A stretch of DNA of 64,000 bases. Origin: Lutjanus erythropterus. Its lineage: Eukaryota; Chordata; Actinopteri; Lutjaniformes; Lutjanidae. Made by a program: the position numbers and the translations under genes. The stretch is taken from the NCBI GenBank assembly GCA_020091685.1, contig CM034597.1, positions 938,646 to 1,002,645 of the forward strand, read 5' to 3'. Under the pieces are notes generated by a model. It did not search any database and had not been told where the DNA came from. It saw nothing but the letters and a program-made list of their open reading frames with translations. Positions within the stretch are counted from its first letter, which is position 1; each line of letters starts with the position of its first letter. Below, piece by piece: positions 21,870 through 32,863 of the stretch.

Positions 21870-22555
21870 TACATTGTCAACAGGCCAACATGATGGATGT
21901 GAGTGAGTGATGGTCTCTTGGACATATGTCCAATGACTCTTTGCATCCATGTTGCCTACACTGTCAGCAGACAACAATGTCTCATGTTGAATGTTTCTGT
22001 AAAACCTTAGGATATGTTCACTGACAGTGGTTTTGGCTTAAATTCCAACATTTTAAAAATCTTGCTTCCTGTATGTCAGAGGCATATAACAGTTTTTATG
22101 TCTGTACAGATTTTTTTTTTTTGGCAAAATGAATATGGATATAAAATATCACAGTGTTGACATGATCTCAGTGAATAATTGACAGAGAACTTCAAGTATT
22201 TTTGCAGAACTTTATGATGTCAAGTTGACTTTTGACCTTTAAGATAGGAAGTGTCCAACTCCACTAGTCATTTATAGGAAGTTTTGTCATAATTAGCATA
22301 AAAAAAATCTTGAGTGGTAAACTAAAAACATATTTTGTGAAGTCAAACAACCTCTGACAACCAAATTCTGATCATTTTGTCCTTGAGTCCAAGTGGATGT
22401 TTGTACCAGCTGTAATGAAATTCCCTCCAAGCAATCCAGAGATATTGCATTCACAAGAATAGGATGGGCCTGAGGTCACAGTGACCCCTGACCACAAAAA
22501 TAGTTCTGTTCAGTTATATTCATCCTTAAGACAAAGTGGTCATTTGTACAAATTT
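21870..22555 (+). repeat. Dispersed repeat with internal duplication
   Basis: Two related units near 22370-22420 (ccttgagtccaagtggatg) and 22520-22555 (ccttaagacaaagtggtc) flank gaggtcacagtgacc. This resembles a common teleost repeat in which such units repeat in tandem. No coding trace; the left boundary is uncertain. Confidence 0.5.
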
Positions 22556-22740
22556 GAAAAAAAGCTGAGTGATCCACATGATCATAAGTATAAAATTAAG
22601 TTTGCTTAACAGAAGTTGCTCCATAGCGTTTTTAATCAAATCACCACGTTTCAGCCCAAACCCTTCATCAGACATGAATAACAACAGGAGACACTCTGTA
22701 TATACACATCCTGTGGTTGCCTGAAGAATCATGTGATCGC
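22526..22740 (-). pseudogene. Penelope-like element 3' end, inverted fragment
   Basis: The minus strand reads RGDLIKNAMEQLLLSKLNFI, which matches the plus-strand RGDTIKNATKNNFW at 27650-27700. Both fit the C-terminal end of the GIY-YIG endonuclease domain of Penelope-like retroelements. It is preceded on the minus strand by ctgatgaagggtttgggct. This inverted piece abuts the plus-strand fragment that starts near 22840. Confidence 0.5.
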
Positions 22741-23370
22741 ACATCATGGATATGCATAATAGGATTAAGTGAAAAAATAATACAAAAATAGTACAACAGT
22801 AACACAAAAACATTTACAATCACATCAAGCTCAATAGTAGACTGAAAATAAAAATAAAGCTGGTAAAAGACCTGCAGTGCCTGGAGCATCACCTTGAATA
22901 TCACGCTAAGTGCCCATATGACTTACAGTATCTCACAAAAGTGAGTACACCCCTCACATTTCTACAAATATTTAATTATATCTTTTCATGGACAACACTG
23001 AAGAAATGACACTTTGATACAATGTAAAGTAGTCAGTGTACAGCTTGTATAACAATGTAAATTTACTGTCCCTCAAAATAACTCAACACACAGCCATTAA
23101 TGTCTAAACCGCTGGCAACAAAAGTGAGTACACTCCTAGGTGAAAATGTCCAATTTGGGCCCCATTAGCCATTTCCTCCCCAGTGTCATGTGACTCGTAA
23201 GTGTTACAAGGTCTCAGGTGTGAATGGGGAGCAGGTGTGTTAAATTTGGTGTTATCGCCTCTCACACTCTCTCATACTGGTCACTGGAAGTTCAACATGG
23301 CACCTCATGGCAAAGAACTCTCTAAGGATCTGAAAAAAGATTTGGTGCTCTACATAAAGATGGCCTAGGC

Positions 23371-25042
23371 CAGGGTCCCTAACAGGCGGACTGCGGTCCG
23401 AGTCGGACCCACACGCCGTCTTATACGGACCTGGACCTATAACCAATATTCTTAATAGATTTTAAATTTTGACGGCACGCTCTATTTTAACTGGCGCAAA
23501 TTTTCTAGTCTTTCCGCACTGGTTTAAGCTGAACAGTAAACGCACAGACCAACTGCAGAGAAGCTGCGTGTGGAGAGACTGTTGTTAATGACGGAGTTTA
23601 TTACAACAGAAATTAACGTGATGGTTAATGACATCGACACCAACCAGATGCACTTATAAAATTAAACAACTATATAGGAGACCATACGTAAAACAGGAGA
23701 GTCTGTGTTTCTCTGTGAGAAATTTTCAGATCTTCTCACAGAGTGAACAGGTGAGGGAGGAGAGGAGGGCAGTCTGATCACTAATCAATCACTGATACTG
23801 TCATCCTCTCGGACTGATTAAAAAATAAAATGCCAAAATTGGTGACAAACCAAACCTGGGTGTTCACACAAATAAAGTCTTTGTGTGAAACACTGCAGAG
23901 TGTAACATTGTTGCTGTTTACAGACAGTCTGCTGTCTGTAGTTTGACAGAGAGACAGAGAGGTCGTGTCCAGAAGGGAACCCTAGACCTGCAAAAGATCG
24001 TGAGAGTTTGATTATTTTAGTAGAAATAATGGACACAAATCTACAAGAGTTGTGCAAATAAAGAGTTACCTTCTAGACATGACCGAAAAGGTGCAGCTCA
24101 AAAACAGAAAATCATGTAAATGGTGTCGATGTTTTTAATGTGGCGGGCGCCATAAATAAAACTATTCACTGAACCACAGAGAGTCACTGAAACACTGATC
24201 ACTGACCTGCTGTGATGGAAAAAATACTCATTCTTTACTTAGATTTTTACATTTATGGTATTAGTGTTTTTACTTAATTACAATTTAAAAATTTTGCATG
24301 TTATTCTTTCCTTTTTGAAAAATCAACATTTTTATTGCTGTTGTTATGCTAATGGTATTCTTATTATTTTTTTGATGACTAAATACAGACCTGCAAACTC
24401 ATAAGAGGAGAAAAAGGTGGCATGTTGGTAAACCAGTCCCCTGTCCTCTGGGGGTCTGGGCGTCCTGCTCAGAAGAAAAATGTTTGATTTTAACATGTTA
24501 ACAAACACAACTGGTGACTGTTTCTGTTAAAAGAGTTAGTTCACTCTTCTGTTTGTGGTTTCTGCAGACATTACTACCTTTACACCTTTCTACTTGAAAA
24601 AAAGAAATAAAACAGTAAAGTAAATTTACAGTAAAAGTAAAGTTACTTTACTGAGTATTTTTACTTTAGTAATTTATAGTTTTTCATTTAATAGACATGT
24701 CTTATTCTCTCTTTTTATATTACCATTGTTCTTAAATAAAGCAAAAGTAATGTAATAGAAAAAATGCAGAACATGCAATATTTCTTATCTGATTACTCAT
24801 TAATCATGGAATAATCGATAGATTATCTTTAATTTTCTGGTTGATATACTTGAGATCAAATTGGGGCTGTATGTGACCTGAACTAAAATGAGTTTGACAC
24901 TGATGTGAGCGTTGATACTACTACACTACTTCAGTATATATCACTCTAAATCATAACACAAGTTAGACATTATGATATTCCGGACCTTTGCTTTGGAAAT
25001 TTTCTCTGACTGGACCTCTTTGAATTTTAGTTGAATACCCTG
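23371..25042. mobile_element. hAT element with palindromic TSD, inside the Tc1
   Basis: Begins cagggtccctaacagg and ends gaataccctg. It is flanked by gcctaggc at 23363-23370 and 25043-25050. The left end has the paired motif ggactgcggtccg. 1,672 bp, with no long transposase frame, so probably non-autonomous. An AT-rich tract near 24770-24860 resembles ataatcgata motifs of other hAT-like repeats here. Confidence 0.85.
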
Positions 25043-25485
25043 GCCTAGGCTATGAAGATTGCCAACACCGTGAAACTGAGCTGCAGCACAGTGGCCAAGA
25101 TCATACAGCGGTTTAACAGGACCGGTTCCACTCAGAAAAGGCCTGCCATGGTTGACCAAAGAAGTTGAGTGAACGTGCTCAGCGTCATATCCAGAGGTTG
25201 TCTTTGGAAAATAGACGTGAGTGGTGCCAGCATTGCTGCAGAGGATTGAAGGGGTGGGGGTCAGCCTGTCAGTGCTCAGACCATCGCGCACACTGCATCA
25301 TATTGGTCTGCATGGCTGTCGTCCCAGAAGGAAGCTTCTTCTAAAGATGATGCACATGAAAGCCTGCAAACAGTTTGCTAAAGACAAGCAGACTAAGGAC
25401 ATGGATTACTGGAACCATGTCCTGTGTCTGATGAGACCAAGATAAACTTATTTGGTTCCGATGGTGTCAAGGGTGTGTAGGCGGC

Positions 25486-26758
25486 CAGGAGCGCGCCAGA
25501 AATCTTGGGGCCCCTGAAGATTACAATTTAGGGCCCTGCCCCTCACCCCCACATATTGGTTTCTTTTTGAGCAAATATTGTTAGATATTGTTCTCAATAA
25601 ATTGAATAAGAATTTTTTTTCAACAATAACAAAGGAAAAATATTTCAGCTCAGAATATTTAAGCTCACATATCCAGGTGGGGGTTACATTTGAAAATGTT
25701 TGCTTTTTGTCTGGACACAAGATACCACACTTTAATCATGCAAACCCTCAATGGCACTGAATTTGACATAAAATATATGCTCATATAATAATATTACAAA
25801 CCGATCAGTCCATCAGGTACAGATGAACATATTGACCTGCTCAATTTAACATTAAGGCCAAAACACTGAGAACTTCAATAGAAAAGTCAACTGTAGCTGG
25901 TTCACTGCAGGCTTCAGATTTAAAATGTAACACCACAGAACCAGCTGTATTTTAGAAAAGGTTAAACTGCACACTGACACACTGAGGAGATGAATAGGAG
26001 AGACAGAGTCTGCACTCTTCATCATGACTTACAATAATGACATCTGTCCATATTCTCCCTCTCTCTCTCTCTCTCTCTCTCTCCCCCTCTCTGCTGTGGG
26101 TCAGTCTTATTTTTATTTTTACCTGGTTTCAGGTGGAGCTGCAGCTCATCTCTCTCCTCATATACTTGTGTTTCTTTGCACTGAGTCAGTTGCCTAAACA
26201 GACAAACCTGTTTACACTGTCGTTTGACAGAAACTCGCATCTTAGCATCACGAGCTGATTTATTTCTCGAGTTGCGTGGCAGCTGTCGGTGCATCGTGGG
26301 ACTTGTAGTATGAGTGGTGGGAGTGCTATTGCCGACGGGCCATTCATAATAGACACATGAAATTATCTCAAGGGCCATATATATTGAATCGTGGGCGGAT
26401 GTGGCTTATGGGCCTTGAGTTTGACACATGTGTTCTAATGTTGCCTACGCACCTGATCGCATTTTAACTGAGTAGCCAGCTGCGCATTTACTGGCATCTA
26501 CGGATGCATTTCACATGCCCTCTGCAGAATCAGACCATACCATTCCGTAAAAAGAGAGAGGTGAAATTAATCATACATAATTCAAGGATTTTGTTTTTAA
26601 TAGCAAATCACAACCATATATAATTTTTGATTTTAACAGATGAAATATTTCATTTCAAAAACATATGATAGATAATACTATTAAAATAATATTGATAGCC
26701 CTCAAGGGGCCCCTGTCAGGCCCGGCCCTTAGAATCGTCCTAACCCCGGCGGAGCCTG
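25486..26758. mobile_element. Second hAT-like insertion in the Tc1
   Basis: Begins caggagcgcgccag and ends cggcggagcctg. Removing it restores the Tc1 reading gtgtggcggcaacc. The 8-mer after it is gtggcggc; the left copy reads gtaggcggc with an extra a. Contains a (CT)n microsatellite at 26059-26083. No transposase frame. Confidence 0.75.
26059..26083 (+). repeat. (CT)n microsatellite
   Basis: About twelve consecutive CT units, continued by imperfect C/T-rich sequence to about 26092, within the second hAT-like insertion. Confidence 0.85.
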
Positions 26759-27760
26759 GTGGCGGCAACCAGGTGAGGAGTACAAAGACAAGTGTGTCTT
26801 GCCTACAGTCAAGCATGGTGGTGGGAGTGTCATGGTCTGGGGCTGCATGAGTGCTGCCGGCACTGGGGAGCTACAGTTCATTGAGGGAACCATGAATGCT
26901 AACATGTACTGTGACGCAGAGCATGATCCCCTCCCTTCGGAAACTGGGCCACAGGCCAGTATTGCAACATGATAACAACCCCAAACACACCTCCAAGGAC
27001 CACTGCCTTGCTAAAGAAGCTGAGGGTAAAGGTGATGGACTGGGCAAGCATGTCTCCAGACCTAAACCCTATTGAGCATCTGTGGGGCATCTTCAAATGG
27101 AAGGTGGAGGAGCGCAAGGTCTCTAACATCCACCAGCCCCGTGATGTCATCATGGAGGAGTGGATTCCAGTGGCAACCTGTGAAGCTCTGGTGAACTCCA
27201 CGCCCAAGAGGGTTAAGGCAAAGCAATAGCTGGAAAGTAATAATAGCCACACAAAATATTGACACTTTGGGCCCAATTTGGACATTTTCTCCTTGTTGCC
27301 AGCGGTTTAGACATTAATGGCTGTGTGTTGAGTTATTTTGAGGGGGACAGTAAATTTACACTGTTATACGAGCTGTACACTGACTACTTTACATTGTATC
27401 AAAGTGTCATTTCTTCAGTGTTGTCCCATGAAAAGATATAATTAAATATTTGCAGAAATGTGAGGGGTGTACTCACTTTTGTGAGATATTGTAGCCTTTG
27501 TTGGTAAAATGACCAGACCATGAAAACAAGAATTTCAGAACACAGATCCAACATTCACAACCATGACACCAGAAGCCCAGTGGTGGTGCACTTCACACTC
27601 TCTCACACTCTTCTCATAGTGTTTCTACTCTCAAAAAACATCACACGTGGTGATACGATTAAAAATGCTACAAAGAACAACTTCTGGTGCGTGGACTCAA
27701 TTTTACACTTTTGCATCTAGCCTGCACCCAATGTTCATCCCCTTTGGATATTTGTGCCGC

Positions 27761-28199
27761 TTTTTGAATTTTTGAACCAATATGATCATAAATCATAGGA
27801 ATACTGAGTTGAATTTTTCAGTACAAGGTGATTGTTGACTTATTGATTGTTGTAACAAAATTAATATTTGATATTTCACATTTTTCAGTTTCTATTTGGA
27901 ATATAAAAAAGATCATTGGTGAAGGTAGAAAAATAAATGTGTGTTGCTACAAATGCATGAGATCAGTTAGTGCAGTGGTTGTCAAAGTCTCTCCTCAGAC
28001 AAAACTTGGAAAAAGGTGATCCTCTGAGTTACTGCACGCCGTAGAACTGTACATATCTCTCACTTATTCTTGAGAACTGGAATAAAACCATATTTTGAGG
28101 GGGATTGATTTTTACTCTTCAATTATGCTGGGAAATGTAGGCTATTAAGTCTTGTAACAAGCCAACCTCCTAGTGAATTTTTTATGAAACATAGATGTC
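27761..28199. other. Unassigned
   Basis: AT-rich. A cagtggttgtcaaagtc motif near 27973 resembles the end of the R7 hAT-like family, but no partner end is visible. Confidence 0.4.
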
Positions 28200-28745
28200 A
28201 ACTCTGTCAGATGGAAAATCTGACATCTTATGGAGTTAACAAAATGTTCCATTTTTTCATTTCATGGCATAGTCGTAGTGAGCAGCCAATTGTATTTTTA
28301 AAGTGTTTCAGAGTTCTCTTAATGTTAATCAAAATAGACTTTTTTAAACCATAATTCTTATTTATCTTTGATTTAGAAGGACTACAGAGTCGACATGTTA
28401 TGTCTGAGACACATCTGATAGAAATATTATTTCATGAATTTGTCTAAAAATAGAAAGTTTACCAGTGCTTAAGCAGTATTCCTACTTTTTTTAAACCAGG
28501 AAGTGAGACAGATAGACAAGATATAGCTGACCCTTTTTATGCCTGATTTAATCAAGTTTTTGTGTGGGACACAACTTTAAAGGGCCAACATTTTCGGGGA
28601 AAAAAACCCCATTTTTAAACAAAGATGATTATAATAGCACATTTTACACCTATGTTTTTGATTTTGAAGGCTATAAAACACATTTTTTTTTGGAGGTTGT
28701 GAATTCTTGTCTGAGACAAGGTTGTTTTCTAACACAGAGGAAGTT
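28200..28745 (-). repeat. Dispersed repeat R1, copy 3 (inverted, uninterrupted)
   Basis: Reverse complement of the copies at 604 and 18995. At 28570-28592 it reads across the TTAA insertion site without the MITE. Conserved blocks include ttgtctgagacaagg and ccaggaagtgagaca. Confidence 0.7.
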
Positions 28746-28964
28746 AAAAAAAAAAAAAATCAATCCAAAACATTTCATAATTTACATAGATTTTATATAT
28801 AAAAATCTTTGTAGAATACATTTTCACCAAAGAAATGGTATTTGAGTGTTGATATTAAACATTTATTTTATGGTAGGACATTATTTGTCTCAATTCCTAA
28901 GAACAGGTGCAACATATTTCAAATATAGAATGTGTTATCACTAGCTGGAGAAAATTGGAGCTGA
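28746..28964. other. Unassigned
   Basis: AT-rich; a 13-nt A-run begins at 28747. Nothing else supportable. Confidence 0.4.
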
Positions 28965-29722
28965 GAACTAACCCATCACTAAGCCCGGCCCTCCTTAGTT
29001 ACTGTTGCCAAGTCGAACAAACTTTACATTCTCACACGGCATTTATGCAGTTTACAGTGATAATGGTGGCAGATGTAATATTGAACTTGGGAGTAATTGT
29101 TGAAATACGAGGTCTGTGATTCCTTAGAGACGTAAACAAAAGCAGCTTCTCATTTCTAGCTGATGACGGTGGATTTTGTCGGCTAAGATAAAGATTCACC
29201 AGCAGATTTTATAAGTGTAGCTGGCTGATGTAAGTTAACTTGACTTAAGTGAGCTGAAAAGTCTCCAACTGACGTTTTAATTTTTCCATTTCATGTTTTT
29301 AAACAAGAATCCCGTGAAGGTGCTTATGTAAAGTTACATAGCAGCTGCTGTGTACATGATATAACATTAATGGCTAAAGCTAGCTTACATCTTAGCAAAC
29401 ATTGGTCAGATGGTGAAATACAGCAGGTATATCTACATGGTAGATGACAGAAATACACTCATTAAAGTGGGAAAAGGAAATGCAGGGACTCGATCAGTGG
29501 AGTGGACTTTGAGACGGGTCACCCTGCTGGACCAGCCAACCGCGATCACAAAAGAGAGCCGGGAAAAGAGCAAAACTAACCCAGCTTAGACCTGAGTGCA
29601 CACCTTTAACATGGAGAGAAATGGAAAGCTTGACAGCTTTAGTAATAGTTGCTATCCTATGATTGGACAGGTACTGTGTGGGGCAGGGTTTAGTGGAGGG
29701 TCAGTTCTCAGAGTTTAGTCTG
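28965..29722. mobile_element. Element bounded by ~30-bp inverted repeats
   Basis: The left arm tgagaactaacccatcac, continuing taagcccggccc, is answered on the right near 29690-29722 by cagggtttagtggagggt and cagttctca. No TSD or coding trace was identified. I do not recognise the family. Confidence 0.5.
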
Positions 29723-29982
29723 AACTATGGAAATCTGTGATAGGCAGTGTGTTGCACATCATAATGCACAGAAACTGATATCCAAAAGCTATCCAAAAGT
29801 GTGAGGACACAAGCTGCTTGTGTTGCTATCAGGTTTCTGGAGAGAACACTTCAAATTTAATGGAAATAATCAGAGACCTCAGCAGAGAAAAGTAGTTAAA
29901 ATGTGGGATACATATAAGCAACAATCTCAATCAGTCAATATGTCAGCTGCAGTGTGGGCACATATGGAGAATAGTTTTACTT

Positions 29983-30077
29983 AATAATTCACATATTTAC
30001 GCATTCCAAGACAGCACAAGCAGAAAGTTTTATGAAGCCTTTTTGTGTGCTGCCGCTGAATAAATATGTGAATTATT
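29983..30077. repeat. Hairpin: perfect 17-bp inverted repeat with partly paired interior
   Basis: Bases 29983-29999 and 30061-30077 are perfect reverse complements (aataattcacatattta). Inside, cagcacaagcagaaa partly pairs with tttttgtgtgctg. The ~95-nt fold could be a small MITE or a transcribed hairpin. Confidence 0.7.
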
Positions 30078-30461
30078 GAGCGCAACAGCTGCTTCAAAAT
30101 ATGCCCTTGTTGTGGATGTCAAGTTGAATATGTGCAGCATTCCCCAAAAAGAAGCCTCGCCGCCTACACTCAGAAGAGAAAAATTAAAATCAGTCGCATG
30201 GTTACAGCTGCGGTGCGATCTCACAAAACATGGTTCCAAGTGCTATTTGAACCCAAGATATTTCTGCAGCTGTCAGTCTCTGTGGTCAAGCTGTTTCTCT
30301 GCAACTACTTGTACTGATGATTTCAGGACCATGATGGAGAACAATGTCAAAAAATATACCACCATCTCCCATAACCTCTTAGTTCATGGCTGTGGATAGT
30401 TCAGACATGGCGGAAATAGAAGCTGAATAGAGAATGTTGAATTGTGAAGTAACAGCTAAAC
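30078..30461. other. Unassigned
   Basis: A plus-strand open frame of 107 codons starts at 30076 but overlaps the hairpin and has no recognisable similarity. Confidence 0.4.
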
Positions 30462-31510
30462 CAGGGCTTCTCATTTTTTTAGAAATACTAATTCAAGAAG
30501 AACTTGTCATGGGATTTGTGATTGGTCTGACAGTGGTGTTTAACATCAAAAATCCAGTGAGCACCAAATTCATTCATATTGATCCATTTTGCCATACAAC
30601 CAGTAGCTTTCTACAAGCTGTCATTCCTAACCTGACAGTTCTGGGGAGTTTGCATCAGAGGGGAAACCTGAGGGCCTTCTAGACCTCCAGATAAGGCCCT
30701 GTATATCAGTATTTCATATATCATATTCAAATATATTATATTTGATTTATTTCATTTAATTATTAGGCTATTCTCCAATCAGATTTTTTTAGTTGTGTTT
30801 AGGCACAGAAAGGTTAGAGCTGGCTCACTCATTGGTTAGAACTTCATCACTGGGACAGAAGACGCTGCCTTTTTCAAGGCAGACTTTCTCAGCATAGTGG
30901 AGGATCAGTAAAGGACTGTGTTATTTAGAAGACTGACATGTCGCTCATCCCTGAGTCTGTTAGAAAACGATTTTCAGACACTTGAATCTTCTTTTTATAA
31001 CCACGTCCAACAGTGCAGGACAGCAGAAAGAGCTGTGTTGGTAGACTTTACTACATGTAAGAGAAATAAGAATGATAAAAAGAAACTCAGAATGATTCCT
31101 ATAGATTACTACAGCTCTTAATATCAAACACAAATGTAATTCTAACTTATCCAAACAATAGTAACAAAGTAAAATGCAATTATCTACTGTTTAAGACAAG
31201 TTTAAGTAAAGAAAATCTAGAATTGTTCTGCTATCATTTTGTGTTTTTTGCTGCTCTCTACTGAATTTTTTTTTTTTTTTTTTTTTTTGCATGTGGCAAC
31301 TACACACTACATACACATGTCACAAGCTACCCACTGCATGCCACTTATTCCAGAAAAATCATTTTCCATTTTGCTACACTTTTGTGTGTGTCTGGCAAAG
31401 TTTTGGCCGAACTGAACTCTCTGCTCTAATAGTCACGTTTCACCCCCTGGACCACACAGATGGTTCCTAAGGCCTGTCACTGGCCTGCAAGCCACACTTG
31501 AGAACCTCTG
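30462..31510. mobile_element. Non-autonomous hAT-like element R7, long copy
   Basis: Starts cagggcttctca and ends cacttgagaacctctg, with flanks agctaaac (30454-30461) and agcaaaac (31511-31518), 7 of 8 identical. It contains a long T-run at about 31267-31288. Shares gatttgtgattggtctga and cattcctaacctgacag with the short copy at 9942-10407. Confidence 0.75.
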
Positions 31511-31877
31511 AGCAAAACACTGAAAAAAACGACTCTTCTAAATAATTAGAACAGAGCACTGATGGATATCATTGATATGGATGAGACCAAGATACACGAC
31601 TTTCTTTATGCTATTACTCTAAATCAATCTTTGTTAACGTTGTCAAAATTGTAAAGGTTATGCTTCTAAGTGATGTCAATTTTTTTCTTCATTATTCTTA
31701 GAAAAAGGAAACTAAATCCAGGAACACTCATTCCTGAAGACTGATGCATGAAATGCTCAAGGACAGAATGCACTTGGTTACGGAAACAAGAGGAACATCA
31801 GCCAGCCCTGTGGTGGCTTCAGAGATTCAGCTTTATATACACTGTTGATAACGGATAGCCAGTTAAACTTGTTTTCA
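31511..31877. other. Unassigned
   Basis: I see nothing supportable here. Confidence 0.4.
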
Positions 31878-32167
31878 TTCAGTAAAAAGAGAGAAACTTG
31901 AATTCAGAAGGTGAATGGTTGTATTGACCTGTTTTAAAAGGAAAATAGGTGTGACAATATGTATTTTCTTGACACTCTGTGAGTTTATGTTGTTCACTGG
32001 ATGTAGTGAACGTACGCAGCACACAAAAAGTAGTGAATTCACTGCCTGCGCACATCTCACAGCTGACACTCCAGAAGATGGGAGAAGGTGGGAGGGGTGA
32101 AGAGGACACTACAAATCGCTGATAGATGGGCTGACAATGGTTGGTGGAAAACAAATCGCCCAACCCT
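31878..32167 (+). mobile_element. hAT-like element R5, 3' part only
   Basis: About 290 bp match 43012-43312, including gaattcagaaggtgaa, gatgggctgacaatgg and a cccaaccct end. The 5' part is missing. It runs directly into a fragment of another family at 32168. Confidence 0.65.
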
Positions 32168-32560
32168 AACTTCTGCTTCTGTTTTTCCCACTGCAAAGTT
32201 TTACGACAGCAAACTGTTGCACCGCTGTCCAGTTTGTTTACGTCTGCTTCCACAAGATCACTTGAAATCATGTCCTGTGAGATCTCACCGGATCATGCTC
32301 CCTCTAGCACATATCTTAATATAATAATATTATAAGGCCTGGCTGTAACCTGGAACACTTTTGGAAAAAATGCAGTTATATAACAGCCAGTGTTTTATTA
32401 TGAAATCCAATTTAATGTTTACAAGAAAAGTTGCCAAAATGTTTGTGAATGCTGTCAATTTTAGTTATTAGAAAGACTGAAAATCAGAATTGGACAAAAT
32501 TGGAATTGCTTTCTGCTGCCTCCAAGTGGCCAGAAAAAAAATCAGTTATTGCAGTTTTTA
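32168..32560 (+). mobile_element. hAT element R6, truncated copy
   Basis: Matches 60535-60960 of the complete element at 60071-60973, including gcagcaaactgttgcacc-like and aaggcctggctgtaacctgg blocks. Both ends of the family are absent. Confidence 0.65.
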
Positions 32561-32802
32561 AGGACTACTTATTTGTCCCATGCGCACACACAGTACTAGA
32601 AACAGGTCATGGCCCAGCAGTGAGGAAAACACTGCTCAGAGTTAGTAGCAATAGGATTAGTTGTTGTTGTGTGGTGGGTGCCACAGGTGACACTGTGGGA
32701 GAAAAAGAACACATGCCAGTACACCCCACCACCGCAATACAGATGGAAAGCTAAATTCAGTGCACACACACATACTGTACATAAACACTCCGCAGCATCC
32801 AC
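32561..32802. other. Unassigned
   Basis: No supportable feature. Confidence 0.4.
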
Positions 32803-32863
32803 CTGTGGTCTCTCCTCCACCAGCAGTCTATGGTTCAGTGCCATTAGCCATGGATTCACGTTG
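32803..32863 (-). CDS. Weak candidate coding exon, 61 nt
   Basis: On the minus strand a ctgctgcttag acceptor precedes one base plus 20 open codons, NVNPWLMALNHRLLVEERPQ, followed by gtggat. It ends in phase 0, compatible with the exon at 18051-18140. The donor is weak and the exon short, so this may be chance. If real, it would be the most upstream visible part of a minus-strand gene crossing this window. Confidence 0.28.

Larger units (their letters stand above)
23297..27229 (+). pseudogene. Tc1 transposase pseudogene in three pieces
   Basis: Pieces 23297-23370, 25051-25485 and 26759-27229 form one transposase. The first gives MAPHGKELSKDLKK; the second gives the helix-turn-helix KLSCSTVAKIIQRFNRTGS and a stretch ending DMDYWNHVL; the third gives VKHGGGSVMVWGCMS, QHDNNPKHTS (second catalytic Asp) and SPDLNPIEHLWG (catalytic Glu). 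The first Asp block is out of frame because a base is missing at about 25427. More frameshifts lie in the N-terminal part and around 26910-26940. It cannot encode a working enzyme. Confidence 0.9.
22926..27491 (+). mobile_element. Tc1-like transposon carrying two hAT insertions
   Basis: Ends cagtatctcacaaaagtg and cttttgtgagatattg, flanked by TA at 22924-22925 and 27492-27493. Long inverted repeats of about 220 bp include gtctaaaccgctggcaac and its reverse at 27296. The left end has the internal direct repeat acaaaagtgagtacact at about 23118; at the right end the corresponding internal repeat is deleted. Without the two insertions the element is about 1.6 kb, the usual full length. Confidence 0.9.
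22840..27760 (+). pseudogene. Penelope-like endonuclease (GIY-YIG) fragment split by a Tc1
   Basis: The plus-strand pieces 22840-22925 and 27492-27760 read through the insertion if one TA is kept: KCPYDLAFVGKMTRP, then KTRISEHRSNIHNHD. This is the GIY-YIG endonuclease domain of Penelope-like elements, in which CPCG..YVGKT and RI.EHR are conserved. The second half of the motif is altered and the frame breaks before the final RGDTIKN block. No reverse transcriptase is seen nearby. The Tc1 at 22926-27491 entered at a TA inside this frame. Confidence 0.7.

Noticed and set aside
24941-25291. 116-codon minus-strand frame
   Set aside because: It lies across the hAT/Tc1 junction, antisense to the transposase, so it is a shadow frame.
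26899-27285. 128-codon minus-strand frame
   Set aside because: It is antisense to the C-terminal Tc1 transposase remnant, which is the recognisable coding strand.
31879-32271. 130-codon minus-strand frame
   Set aside because: It spans the joined ends of two different hAT families (R5 and R6), so it cannot be a host gene.
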